A DNA stretch of 17,241 bases from Nevskia soli DSM 19509 (GTDB lineage Bacteria; Pseudomonadota; Gammaproteobacteria; Nevskiales; Nevskiaceae): NCBI RefSeq assembly GCF_000711955.1, contig NZ_JONR01000064.1, positions 1 through 17,241 on the forward strand, read 5' to 3'. Made by a program: the position numbers and the translations under genes. Below, one piece after another: positions 7,742 through 15,243 of the stretch. The number at the start of each line of letters is the position of its first letter. The first letter of the stretch is position 1. Below the pieces are notes generated by a model. The model worked only from the letters and a program-made list of their open reading frames with translations, was not told where the DNA came from and searched no databases.

Positions 7742-7812
7742 GGCGTAATAAGCGAAGCGCATTGCGCCGGATTATCCCTTCATTCGGCGCAATGCGCTTC
7801 GCTTATTGCGCC
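7742..7812. repeat. REP-like near-perfect palindrome, family 2
   Basis: Arms 7742-7769 and 7785-7812, each 28 bases, are inverted copies matching at 27 of 28 positions around a 15-base spacer. The core is AAGCGAAGCGCATTGCGCC and its reverse. This differs in sequence from the palindrome immediately upstream, so two hairpin families stand in tandem. A third, solo arm of this family occurs at 8229-8255. Confidence 0.85.
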
Positions 7813-7891
7813 TACCAGCGCTGACCTGGGGCCAGTACCACCGTATAATGAAAAGCGGCCGCGCCTCGCCGCCATCCGGTCGAGTGCCGTG

Positions 7892-8206
7892 TCAGGTGTG
7901 CCTTTCATTGATGCTCGCATGCTCTAACGTGCTTCCGCAATGAAGGCAGCTGTTGAAATAAGGCCACGCTATACCAATCAAACCTAACTTGATGGCAAAC
8001 CGTTTTCCGCAGCGTGGACAACGCCAGAACAAGAGAAAAATGGTAACGAGCGCGTACACCAGCAGTGAGCCAATCAGTACCAGCGGCATTGGCCTTGTGG
8101 CGATACTGGCTATAACCGCTAGAAATGATAATGGCCAAGCCCACCGAAGGCGCCGAAACACCCTCGACTCTTCCAAACCGATTTTCTGGACCTGATTCAC
8201 AAACAC
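7892..8206 (-). CDS. Small two-helix membrane protein with C-terminal zinc-ribbon
   Basis: Hypothetical 104-residue protein. Two hydrophobic segments, residues about 23-37 and 41-60, are followed by a four-cysteine zinc-ribbon-like motif: CPRC (63-66) and CLHC (87-90), with GKRFA after the first pair. This predicts an inner-membrane hairpin with a metal-binding cytoplasmic tail. The start is a GTG at 8206 with AGG just upstream; another GTG at 8200 is equally possible, so the first residues are uncertain. It stands alone between a palindromic repeat (7742-7812) and a solo arm of the same family (8229-8255) and is less GC-rich than the large genes. Function is unknown; the cysteine spacing is the main evidence that it is real. 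Confidence 0.65.
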   Translation of the reverse strand: MFVNQVQKIGLEESRVFRRLRWAWPLSFLAVIASIATRPMPLVLIGSLLVYALVTIFLLFWRCPRCGKRFAIKLGLIGIAWPYFNSCLHCGSTLEHASINERHT

Positions 8207-8228
8207 CCTAACGCTGAAGTGAACGTGG

Positions 8229-8255
8229 GGCGCAATGCGCTTCGCTTATTGTGCC
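8229..8255. repeat. Solo arm of REP-like family 2
   Basis: These 27 bases match the right arm of the palindrome at 7742-7812 at 26 of 27 positions, but no second arm follows. The sequence just outside it (AGTGAACG at 8218-8225) also occurs just outside the first element (7735-7742). The two copies therefore bracket the small membrane gene. Confidence 0.8.
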
Positions 8256-8295
8256 CTGGCTGCGATTTCAAAGCACAGTACATTAGCCGCCGCGC

Positions 8296-9309
8296 TCAAC
8301 CCGCCCCAACCGCCAGCGCCGCAAAACTAGCCAGCCAATGCTCCCCGTTGTAGTTGCCGCTGGCGATATGCGGCAGGCTGGCCTGCTCCAGGCGATCCGC
8401 GCCGTCGCGCATAGCGGCGCTTGCGGCGTGCGCGGGCGGCAGGGTGGCGGCGATGCGGCGCAGGCACCAGGCGCGGCTGAGGTGCAGGCCGTCGAGGTGG
8501 ACGATCTTGGGGTCGTCGCGGTCGCCGATGTCCACCGGGGAGAGCAGGGGATCGCCGCGGCCCGCGGCCAGTTCCGGCAGGAAGTGGCTGAACCAGGCGG
8601 TGAAATCCGGTTGCGGCAGCAGCGCCGCCATCAGTGTGGCCTCGGTCAGGGCGCCGGAGAGGAAGTCGTCGCCGCCGGGTTCGTAGCGGCTGGGGTAGGC
8701 GGTGTCGGCGGCGTAGTAGCGCATCGCGGCGTGGCGCAAGGCGGATTCCAGTGCGGCGTCCTCCCCGGTACGGGCATGGTCCAGCGCCAGCAGCAGGGCG
8801 AAGGCGGTGTTGTAGTGGGTGCCGGTGCGGATCGGCTGGCGCTGGCGCGGCAGGAATTCCAGCAGGCGCCCGCGCAACAGTTCGGCCAGCGGTTGCAGCG
8901 TGTCGCGCCATGCGGGCGCCTGCGGTATGGGCCACTCGCGCAGTTCGGCGGCCAGCTTGAGCAGCCAGGCCCAGCCGTAGGGACGTTCGTACGCGGCGCG
9001 GCCCGGCGCTGTGAAGTAGTCGATCTCCTTCTGGACGTTGGCCGCGGTGAAGTGCCGCGCGAACAGCGCGTGGATGGCTTCGCCCTGGGGCAGGTCCGGA
9101 AAGGCGCGGGCGCAGTGCGCCAGCAGCCAGTAGCCGTGCACGGCGGAATGCCAGTCGAAGCAGCCGTAGAAGATGGGGTGCAGCGCCGAAGGCGGCTGCG
9201 CATCCTGCGGGCCATTGAGCAGGTGCATGAGGTGGTTGGGGTACTCGCGCGTCAGCCCCGCCAGCGGCAGGCTGACGAAGCGCCCGGCCTGTTCACGGCT
9301 CAGCGGCAT
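8296..9309 (-). CDS. DUF2891 family protein, third gene of the DUF969-DUF979 operon
   Basis: A 337-residue soluble protein of the DUF2891 family, recognised from ALHPIFYGCFDWHSAVHGYWLLAHC (quoted here as ALHPIFYGCFDWHSAVHG, then YWLLAHC), AAYERPYGWAWLLKLAAEL, and near the C-terminus DPKIVHLDGLHLSRAWCLR and GGDDFLSGALTEATLMAALL. Conserved Trp, His and Asp residues and a helix-rich pattern resemble an alpha/alpha-barrel of the glycosidase type, but activity is not known. No signal peptide is present, so it should be cytoplasmic. ATG 9309 is chosen because GAGG lies about eight bases upstream, overlapping the stop of the preceding DUF979 gene; a TTG at 9333 would create a longer overlap. The tight junction says it is co-translated with the two transporter-like genes. 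Confidence 0.9.
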   Translation of the reverse strand: MPLSREQAGRFVSLPLAGLTREYPNHLMHLLNGPQDAQPPSALHPIFYGCFDWHSAVHGYWLLAHCARAFPDLPQGEAIHALFARHFTAANVQKEIDYFTAPGRAAYERPYGWAWLLKLAAELREWPIPQAPAWRDTLQPLAELLRGRLLEFLPRQRQPIRTGTHYNTAFALLLALDHARTGEDAALESALRHAAMRYYAADTAYPSRYEPGGDDFLSGALTEATLMAALLPQPDFTAWFSHFLPELAAGRGDPLLSPVDIGDRDDPKIVHLDGLHLSRAWCLRRIAATLPPAHAASAAMRDGADRLEQASLPHIASGNYNGEHWLASFAALAVGAG

Positions 9310-9319
9310 GGGTTCGTCC

Positions 9320-10294
9320 TCATCGGAAAGCAAGGCAGTAGATCAGGGCGATGTTGATCGCCAGCAGGCACAGCGCGGTGGGCGCCTGCACCTTGATCAC
9401 TTTATAGCGGTCGCGCAGATCGAGCAGGGCGGCGGGCACCATGTTGAAGTTGGCGGCCATCGGCGTCAGCAGGGTGCCGCAGTAGCCGCAGCACATGCCG
9501 ATGGCCAGCAGCGGCGCGGCCTGCGCCCCCTGGCCCTGGATCAGGTAGGGCAGGGCGATGCCGGCGCTCATCACCGGGAAGGCGGCGAAGGCATTGCCCA
9601 TCACCATGGTGAACAGCGCCATGCCCAGGCCATAGATCACCACCGGCAGCAGCCGCTGGCCGGGGCCGATGGCGGAGACGGCCAGGTGCTGCACCGCATC
9701 GCCGGTGTGGGCGGCGATGAAGACGCCGCCGAGCATGGCCAGCATCTGCGGCAGCACCAGCGCATCGCCCGCCGCGCCGAAGAGGCGGCGCGATTCGCTC
9801 ACGGCCAGCAGCGGCGTGCCGCCGGTGAGCGCCCAGCCGGCGAGCAGCGCGCACACGCCGGCCACGCCCAGCGCGGTCAGCGTGGGGTTGGCGGTGTCCA
9901 GCAGCGGTATGTTGCCGAACTTGAGCTTGGCCAGCAGGGTGACGCAGAGCAGCGTGACCACCGGAATCAGCAGCGCCGGGGTGAGCAGGCGGAACGTCGG
10001 CGGCGGCGCGGGCGCGGGGCGCTGTTGCAGCTCCCCCCGGGCGCGCACGCGGCCGCTGCCGGCGAGCAGGGCCAGCGCCACCACCACGATGCCGGCCGCG
10101 CGGTAGGCGGCGGCCGGGCCCCAACTCTCCACCAGCGTGTCGCCGAACAGGAAGGGCAGCGAGAACAGGCCCCAGAACAAGGCGCCGATCCAGCGGTTGG
10201 CATTGCCGCGGTCGCGCAGGCCGGCCGCCGCCTGGAGCAGCACGATCACGCCGATCAATACGAACAGGCCGTGCTGGGAGACCAGCGCGCTCAT
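9320..10294 (-). CDS. DUF979 family membrane protein, putative 5-oxoproline transporter subunit
   Basis: A 324-residue integral membrane protein with about nine to ten hydrophobic segments. Family landmarks include GALFWGLFSLPFLFGD near the N-terminus, MVMGNAFAAFPVM, and GMCCGYCGTLLTPMAANFN followed by ALLDLRDRYKVIKVQAP near the C-terminus. DUF979 proteins pair with DUF969 proteins, and mutant-fitness work has linked such pairs to 5-oxoproline (pyroglutamate) uptake; that role is transferred by family here, and no 5-oxoprolinase gene is visible in the window to support it. The ATG at 10294 overlaps the DUF969 stop in an ATGA arrangement, implying translational coupling. The frame extends further upstream inside DUF969 but that part is Arg/Ala-rich shadow sequence. 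Confidence 0.9.
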   Translation of the reverse strand: MSALVSQHGLFVLIGVIVLLQAAAGLRDRGNANRWIGALFWGLFSLPFLFGDTLVESWGPAAAYRAAGIVVVALALLAGSGRVRARGELQQRPAPAPPPTFRLLTPALLIPVVTLLCVTLLAKLKFGNIPLLDTANPTLTALGVAGVCALLAGWALTGGTPLLAVSESRRLFGAAGDALVLPQMLAMLGGVFIAAHTGDAVQHLAVSAIGPGQRLLPVVIYGLGMALFTMVMGNAFAAFPVMSAGIALPYLIQGQGAQAAPLLAIGMCCGYCGTLLTPMAANFNMVPAALLDLRDRYKVIKVQAPTALCLLAINIALIYCLAFR

Positions 10295-10998
10295 GGGCCC
10301 ACCGCCGGCGCGGCGCGGTGCTCGCGCACCTGCCGCTCGATGGCGGCGTCGAGCCGCGCCAGCCGCACGAAGTGCACCGCTAGCGCGCACAGTGCGGAGG
10401 GAATGCCCCACAGGCCGATCTGCAGCGGCGTGATGCCGGCGATGCCGCTGTCCTTGAGGAAGGCGTCGATCAGCAGCACCGCGCCGAAGGCGATGAAGAT
10501 GTCCTCGCTGAAGAAGATGGCGATGTTGTCACAGGCCGCCGCATGCGCCCGCAGCAGCTCCCGCACCGGCGCCGGCAGCTCGCCATGGCGCGCTTCGGCG
10601 GCGGCTTCCACCATCGGCGCCAGCAGCGGCCGCACCGTCTGCACCTGGCCCGCGGCCTGCGGCATGCCGAAGATGCCGGTGAGGTCGCGCAGCAGGAAAT
10701 ACAGCATCAGGATGCGCGCGGCGGTGGCGGCGCGGCGTCGCACCACCAGTTCGCGGATCCGCGTCTTCAGGCCGTAATGCTCCAGCAGCCCGATCACCGG
10801 CAGCACCAGCACGAACGCGGCGAGCTGCCGCGCGGCGAGGAATTTCTGCCCGAACAGTTGCAGCAGCGCGTCGAAGTCCAGGCCATTGGCCCAGCCGGTG
10901 AGCGCGCCGGCGATGAGCACCACCAGCAGCGCGTTGAGGCGCAGGGCGAAGCCCAGCACCATCACCGGCACGCCCAGCAGCGGCAGCCATTGCTGCAT
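10291..10998 (-). CDS. DUF969 family membrane protein, putative 5-oxoproline transporter subunit
   Basis: First gene of the three-gene operon: a 235-residue membrane protein with about five to six hydrophobic segments. It starts MQQWLPLLGVPVMVLGFALR, and the family pattern continues with GANGLDF-like sequence (GWANGLDFDALL), FLLRDLTGIFGMP and IAIFFSEDIFIAFGAVLLI. ATG 10998 is taken because the protein begins directly with the first membrane helix, the family norm, and GAG-containing purine clusters lie 6 and 13 bases upstream; the frame upstream of it is not protein-like. It overlaps DUF979 by four bases. Together they are expected to form one inner-membrane permease. The start faces a 600-base intergenic region shared with the divergent amidase, where its promoter must lie. 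Confidence 0.9.
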   Translation of the reverse strand: MQQWLPLLGVPVMVLGFALRLNALLVVLIAGALTGWANGLDFDALLQLFGQKFLAARQLAAFVLVLPVIGLLEHYGLKTRIRELVVRRRAATAARILMLYFLLRDLTGIFGMPQAAGQVQTVRPLLAPMVEAAAEARHGELPAPVRELLRAHAAACDNIAIFFSEDIFIAFGAVLLIDAFLKDSGIAGITPLQIGLWGIPSALCALAVHFVRLARLDAAIERQVREHRAAPAVGP

Positions 10999-11601
10999 CA
11001 GGCGCTCGGCGCTCCCGCATGGCGCGGTACGGCGGCGTTCGAGGCGTCGGAATGAATGGCTGCCGGCTTGATGCTCATAGGGTCCGCGCCAGGATGTTGG
11101 AAACCATGCTAACGGATTTTGGCGGCTGGAGAGCGGTCGTTGGACTGCGGTATGGAGGGGGTAGCGCCAGGCCCTCACCTTGCTTCCGGCGTTCAGTGCA
11201 GCAGCAAGGTCGCCGGCCGCTGCTCGAAGCCCGGCCCTCCATTGCGGTCCACCCCTCGATACGCGTTGCTTCGCGACGCGCTCGGGACGAACGGCTGGGC
11301 GCAGTCCGGGTAGGGCGGGTCCGCGACCCGCCGTTTACCGCGCGCCGCTTCGCGACAGGCGGGTCGCGGACCCGCCCTACCTGACCTGCCGCCGCGAGCG
11401 CGAAGTAATCCGCCGGTACGGCTTTACACGATATTTCGCCGATTTTGAGCGCCCCGAGGTGGGGGGTACGCCCCTCCCGCCAGTCATGGTCTTAAGTACC
11501 TGCACTTCGTTCCCCGGGAAGACCTGACGGCGGCTCTTGAGCCGACCCTGCGCTGTCCCGGGAATGTATCCGGCATCCAACTCCAAAGGTGAGCCCTCAC
11601 G
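10999..11601. other. Repeat-bearing intergenic region between DUF969 operon and second amidase
   Basis: About 600 bases without a credible gene. It contains the perfect palindrome at 11310-11380. A stretch at 11249-11292, with CCCCTCGATACGCG followed by CTCGGGACGAACGG, looks like an interspersed intergenic repeat common in Proteobacteria. Around 11461-11480 a G-run and C-run (GGGGGGTACGCCCCTCCC) could fold. The last 20 bases hold the AAAGGTGAG ribosome site of the amidase. Promoters for both flanking genes must be here but I could not identify them. Confidence 0.55.
11310..11380. repeat. Perfect 23-bp inverted repeat (REP-like)
   Basis: Arms 11310-11332 and 11358-11380 are exact reverse complements over 23 bases with a 25-base spacer. 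Each arm starts GTAGGGCGGGTCCGCGACCC (or its reverse), and GGGTCCGCGACCC is itself nearly self-complementary, so each arm could form its own small hairpin. The form fits a REP-type extragenic element. It is unrelated in sequence to the palindromes at 7622-7812. Confidence 0.85.
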
Positions 11602-13200
11602 ATGAACCTGACGCGACGAAACTTCGGCAAGCTGGTAGGCGGCGCTGTTTTGACGGAGATGTTCCTGGGCGGCTGGTCCAGCGCTTTCGGTGCCGGTGGC
11701 GGCCCGCTGACCGGAAAGACCCTCACCGAAGTCTCGGCGATGATTCACGACAAGTCGGTGACCTCCAAGCAACTGGTGCAGGCGCTGCTGGAGCGCATTG
11801 CCGCGTTCAATCCCAAGGTCAACTGCTACATCACGGTGATGGCGAAGGAAGCCCTGGCCCAGGCCGCGCAGCTCGACGCCGAAGCCGCGGCGGGCAAGTT
11901 CCGCGGCCCGCTGCACGGCATTCCGATCGCGCTCAAGGACAATATCGACACCGCCGGCACGCGGACCACCGCGGCCAGCCCGATGTTCAAGGACCGCGTG
12001 CCCGATGAAGACGCCGAGGTGGTGCGCAAGCTCAAGGCCGCCGGCGCGGTGATCATCGGCAAGCTCAATCTCCATGAATTCGCCCTCGGCTGCACCGGCG
12101 ACATCTCCTACTTCGGCCCCACGCGCAACCCCTGGGATCTGTCCCACGTCACCGGCGGCTCCTCGGCCGGCTCCGGCGCCGCCGCGGCGGCGGACCTGGC
12201 CTTCGGCGCGCTGGGCACCGATACCGGCGGCAGCATCCGCGTGCCCTCCGCATGGTGCGGCGTGGTCGGGCTCAAGCCCACCACCGGCCTGGTCTCCATC
12301 CGCGGCATCATTCCCTGCTCCGCCGATCTCGATCACTGCGGGCCGATGGCGCGTACCGTCGAGGACGTCGCGCTCATGCTCGGGCCGCTCACCGGCTACG
12401 ACAACCTCGACATCTTCAGCGTGGAAAGCACGCCCAAGGATTACGTGCAGGAGATGAAGCAGCCGGTCTCCGGCTTCCGCCTCGGCACGCCGCAATCCTT
12501 CTACGATCACCTCGAGCCGGAGATCGACGCCGCCGTCAAGACCGCGCTCGGCGTGCTGAGCCGGCTGACCGCCGGCGTGACCTCCACCGCGCCGCTGTGG
12601 GACGGCCTGACCGGCACCGGTACCGGCGATGCCGACTTCTACCATCACGACCTGATCGAGAAGTACGGCCTCAACTACATGCCGCCGACCCGCGCGCGCT
12701 TCGAGAAGATGGAGAATCCGCCGGCCGGTACCAAGGTCCCCACCGCCGCCGAAGCGGCCCGCTCGCACCAGATGCTGCTGACCACGCGCCGCATGGTCGA
12801 TGCGAAGTTCAAGGACTTCGACCTCGCCGTCGTTCCCACCACCCGGCAGAATCCGCCGAAGATCAACGACTCGCTCGCCCACGAAGCCGCCAGCGCCGCC
12901 GGCCCCAACCGCGACACGAAGATCTACGACTGGTTCGTCAGCTCCGGCGGCTGCACCAACACCGCGCCCTTCGACGCCTACGGCATTCCCGCCATTTCTC
13001 TGCCCTGCGGCTTCACCAAGGACGGCCTGCCGATCGGCCTGATGATCGCCGGTCCTCATTTCTCCGAAGGCAAGGTGCTCGCCCTGGCCTACGCCTACCA
13101 GCAGGCGACCGACTGGCACCTGAAGAAGCCGCCGCTCTCGGCCGACACGCCCGTTCCGCCGATCGTCGAAGGCAAGGCGCCGGCCAAGGCCGAATCTTGA
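11602..13200 (+). CDS. Tat-exported amidase (amidase signature family)
   Basis: A 532-residue amidase-signature hydrolase, the usual family length. The N-terminus MNLTRRNFGKLVGGAVL carries a twin-arginine motif (TRRNFGK) before a hydrophobic segment, so it should be exported folded through Tat; cleavage would fall near residues 28-32. Catalytic residues sit in canonical motifs: Lys112 in PIALKDNID, cis-Ser187 in TGGSSAGSG, nucleophile Ser211 in GTDTGGSIRVPSAWCG, followed by VVGLKPTTG. Spacings of 75 and 24 residues are exact for the family. The C-terminal part has the expected PAISLPCGFTKDGLPIGLMI. ATG 11602 follows AAAGGTGAG (11585-11593). It is far closer to the GatA-like consensus than the first amidase in the window. 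The amide substrate is not predictable. A perfect hairpin follows 16 bases after the stop. Confidence 0.95.
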   Translation: MNLTRRNFGKLVGGAVLTEMFLGGWSSAFGAGGGPLTGKTLTEVSAMIHDKSVTSKQLVQALLERIAAFNPKVNCYITVMAKEALAQAAQLDAEAAAGKFRGPLHGIPIALKDNIDTAGTRTTAASPMFKDRVPDEDAEVVRKLKAAGAVIIGKLNLHEFALGCTGDISYFGPTRNPWDLSHVTGGSSAGSGAAAAADLAFGALGTDTGGSIRVPSAWCGVVGLKPTTGLVSIRGIIPCSADLDHCGPMARTVEDVALMLGPLTGYDNLDIFSVESTPKDYVQEMKQPVSGFRLGTPQSFYDHLEPEIDAAVKTALGVLSRLTAGVTSTAPLWDGLTGTGTGDADFYHHDLIEKYGLNYMPPTRARFEKMENPPAGTKVPTAAEAARSHQMLLTTRRMVDAKFKDFDLAVVPTTRQNPPKINDSLAHEAASAAGPNRDTKIYDWFVSSGGCTNTAPFDAYGIPAISLPCGFTKDGLPIGLMIAGPHFSEGKVLALAYAYQQATDWHLKKPPLSADTPVPPIVEGKAPAKAES

Positions 13201-13215
13201 TGGGGCTTTGCAGAA

Positions 13216-13242
13216 GGTGATGCCTGGGTTGCAGGCATCACC
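13216..13242 (+). terminator. Perfect 11-bp hairpin after the second amidase
   Basis: GGTGATGCCTG (13216-13226) pairs perfectly with CAGGCATCACC (13232-13242) across the 5-base loop GGTTG, beginning 16 bases after the amidase stop. No U-run follows, so it may be a pausing or transcript-protecting structure rather than a classical intrinsic terminator. Confidence 0.5.
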
Positions 13243-13287
13243 ACCGGCGGCACCGGTAATCCGGGCGTGATCAGGATCGGGCGCGCA

Positions 13288-13470
13288 TCAGGCCCGGCTG
13301 AAGTGACGCTCGATCCATTCTTCGCACAAGGCCCGCAGGCGCGGCGCGCCGCGCCGGATCACCGGGCCGTAACGGGACCGGACCTGCGCCAGCGACACCT
13401 GGTTTTCCTTCCAGGTGCCGCCTTCGGTGAAGATGTTGACCAGCAGCGGTTGAAAGCGGTCGAGGCACAT
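13288..13470 (-). pseudogene. Probable 3'-terminal remnant of an unidentified gene
   Basis: A short reading frame whose codons are almost all G/C-ending and whose product is protein-like: MCLDRFQPLLVNIF, then EGGTWKENQVSLAQVRSRYG, then PRLRALCEEWIERHFSRA. There is no ribosome site at its ATG. The same frame continues upstream in protein-like fashion (DISAARRGQ) and then hits an in-frame TAG about 15 codons before the ATG. It therefore looks like the last 60-75 codons of a longer protein whose front part has been lost. I could not identify the parent family; a helical C-terminal domain is all that can be said. It could alternatively be an intact small gene. It lies at the point where base composition changes. 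Confidence 0.45.
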
Positions 13471-13605
13471 TTGCCCGCGCCGAGCTGCAGAAATGTCTAC
13501 TGCAACAATTCGCTATCCGGATCGGTCACCCGCTTTCCCTGGAGCTATGAGTCATCCAATGTGCAGAGAAATTACAATCGTGGCCAGAGTCTCGATTGAG
13601 ACGCG

Positions 13606-15243
13606 CTATCGGGTTTGAGTGGTCCCGGGCATTCGAGACAGAAGCTCCCCAAAACGCCGGGCCATTCTGGAATCAACCGGAACGCGACGACGGTCAATCA
13701 CAAGAAAATCCCATTCCGCAGAGTCTCCGTTGGGAATCTGGATCATTTCGTTAGCTACGGGTTGAGCCTGCGCCTTTTGCTGATCCTGAAGACTAAGATT
13801 GACGAGACACGCAAATTCGCGTGTGAGGGCAGGCTGTACCTCAACTGATCGGATGACCACCGTTGTTCCGTCAGATTTGTCTGGCCGCGTGATTTCTCCG
13901 GGTTTGACAGGTATAGATCTTCCTTCCTTGGGTAGGTAAGACGAAGCTTCGATGTAGAGATGACGTTCAAAATCGAAAGCCGACCAGGAGCGAAGGAGTC
14001 CAAAGTCTCTGGAAAAGATATCCGAACCCGCGCTGTAATAGCCGGTCGAGATTTGTGCGATCTCGTCGGGGCTTCCGATTCCATCGGAGGCTTGTTCTTG
14101 GCCGCCTGCGGCGGCCTGCTGGCTTGCAATTGCGGTCAGTTCGGTGGGAAGGGGACCCTGCGGGCACTGGTCGCTGACCATGCTGATCTTTTCGGGAACG
14201 ATTGCTCCGCTTGTGCCCCCGTTGTCGCCCAACTGTCCGTGGGAATTGTCCCCCCAGGCCCAAAGGCTGCCGTCCGTTTTTATCGCTAGTGCATGAGAGT
14301 GGCCCACCGAAACGCTTTCGAAGTCTGTTCCCACCAACTGAGGGTTTTGCATGCCTCTCTGCCAAACCCAGAGGCTGCCATCGACCTTGATCGCGGCCAT
14401 CCCGAACCATCCGGCGGAGACAGTTTGGTAGCCATCACCGATCTTGACCGGCGAGGCGATAACAGCGGGAATCTTTCCGCGCGGAGTAGACGGATCCATT
14501 CCCCAGCACCACAAGCTTCCGTCCGGTTTGATAGCGAACGTGGCGCTGAAGCCGAAAGCGATGCTGGACACATTGTCCGCGACGTGCTTCGGCACAGAAC
14601 TCGAAATCGTCGTACCGTCGCCTAGCTCTCCATTGTCATTGTTACCCCAGGCCCAGACGCTGCCGTCCGATTTGAGTGCGAAGGTGTAGTAGCACCCGGC
14701 CCAAACTCTTGAATAGCCCGTACCGATCAGCTTGGGAGTGGTTGAACTGATTTGTGTGCCATCGCCAAGTTCGCCATATTTGTTGTCGCCCCAGGCCCAT
14801 AAACTTCCATCGGCCCGGATCGCGGTCGCGTGAAAGCAACCCGCGGCGAACGTCTTATAGTCTGTTCCGATCTGCCGAGGTGAGAAGATCCTTTCGAAGC
14901 CGCTCATGGCGAGTTCGCCAAAGCTGTTCGAACCCCAGCCCCACAAGGTTCCGTCAGATTTGAGAGCCAGCGAATAGGCACTCCCCGCCGCGACTGCAAT
15001 GAAGGGAGACACGACGGGCTTAGGTACGTAGGACTGAGAGGAAGTCCCATCACCGATCTGCCCACTATAGTTGGCGCCCCAGGTCCAGACCGTTCCGTTT
15101 CCATCCAGCATGAGGGAATGGTCAGTACCCGCAGAGACGCTCACCGGATTGCTATCATCGCGGCGCGCTTGATTCTCGAGAGAGGCGCATCCGACACAAG
15201 CTAGGGATAGCGCGATAAGCGGAGCTACCTCGAGGATGGACAT
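13606..15243 (-). CDS. Lipoprotein with seven RCC1-like repeats (beta-propeller) and unrecognised C-terminal domain
   Basis: A 545-residue exported protein. A hydrophobic N-terminus ends ACVGCAS, a near-lipobox (Cys rather than Leu/Val at -3), so lipidation at Cys19 is likely but not certain. Residues about 35-353 hold seven copies of the RCC1/alpha-tubulin-suppressor repeat with signature DGSLWAWGDN...GELGDGT...P: DGNGTVWTWG, SDGTLWGWG, ADGSLWAWG, SDGSVWAWG, PDGSLWCWG, VDGSLWVWQ and TDGSLWAWG. Seven repeats are what one closed propeller needs. The last 192 residues form a separate domain I do not recognise, after a Gln/Ala-rich linker. ATG 15243 is chosen; a TTG at 15255 is in frame and neither has a strong ribosome site. 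A TATGAT box lies about 33 bases upstream (15276-15281, minus strand). The gene is less GC-rich than those to its left. Function is unknown; binding of protein or glycan partners is plausible. Confidence 0.88.
   Translation of the reverse strand: MSILEVAPLIALSLACVGCASLENQARRDDSNPVSVSAGTDHSLMLDGNGTVWTWGANYSGQIGDGTSSQSYVPKPVVSPFIAVAAGSAYSLALKSDGTLWGWGSNSFGELAMSGFERIFSPRQIGTDYKTFAAGCFHATAIRADGSLWAWGDNKYGELGDGTQISSTTPKLIGTGYSRVWAGCYYTFALKSDGSVWAWGNNDNGELGDGTTISSSVPKHVADNVSSIAFGFSATFAIKPDGSLWCWGMDPSTPRGKIPAVIASPVKIGDGYQTVSAGWFGMAAIKVDGSLWVWQRGMQNPQLVGTDFESVSVGHSHALAIKTDGSLWAWGDNSHGQLGDNGGTSGAIVPEKISMVSDQCPQGPLPTELTAIASQQAAAGGQEQASDGIGSPDEIAQISTGYYSAGSDIFSRDFGLLRSWSAFDFERHLYIEASSYLPKEGRSIPVKPGEITRPDKSDGTTVVIRSVEVQPALTREFACLVNLSLQDQQKAQAQPVANEMIQIPNGDSAEWDFLVIDRRRVPVDSRMARRFGELLSRMPGTTQTR

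Noticed and set aside
7622..7812. CRISPR array suggested by closely spaced repeats
   Set aside because: The units are inverted, of two different sequences, and without regular spacers; they are hairpin repeats.
9173..10777. A 534-codon plus-strand frame opposite DUF979/DUF969
   Set aside because: Gln/His/Arg-rich antisense shadow; the minus-strand genes have membrane-helix patterns and family motifs.
11377..13119. A 580-codon minus-strand frame opposite the second amidase
   Set aside because: Antisense shadow; composition is not protein-like and the plus strand carries the amidase triad.
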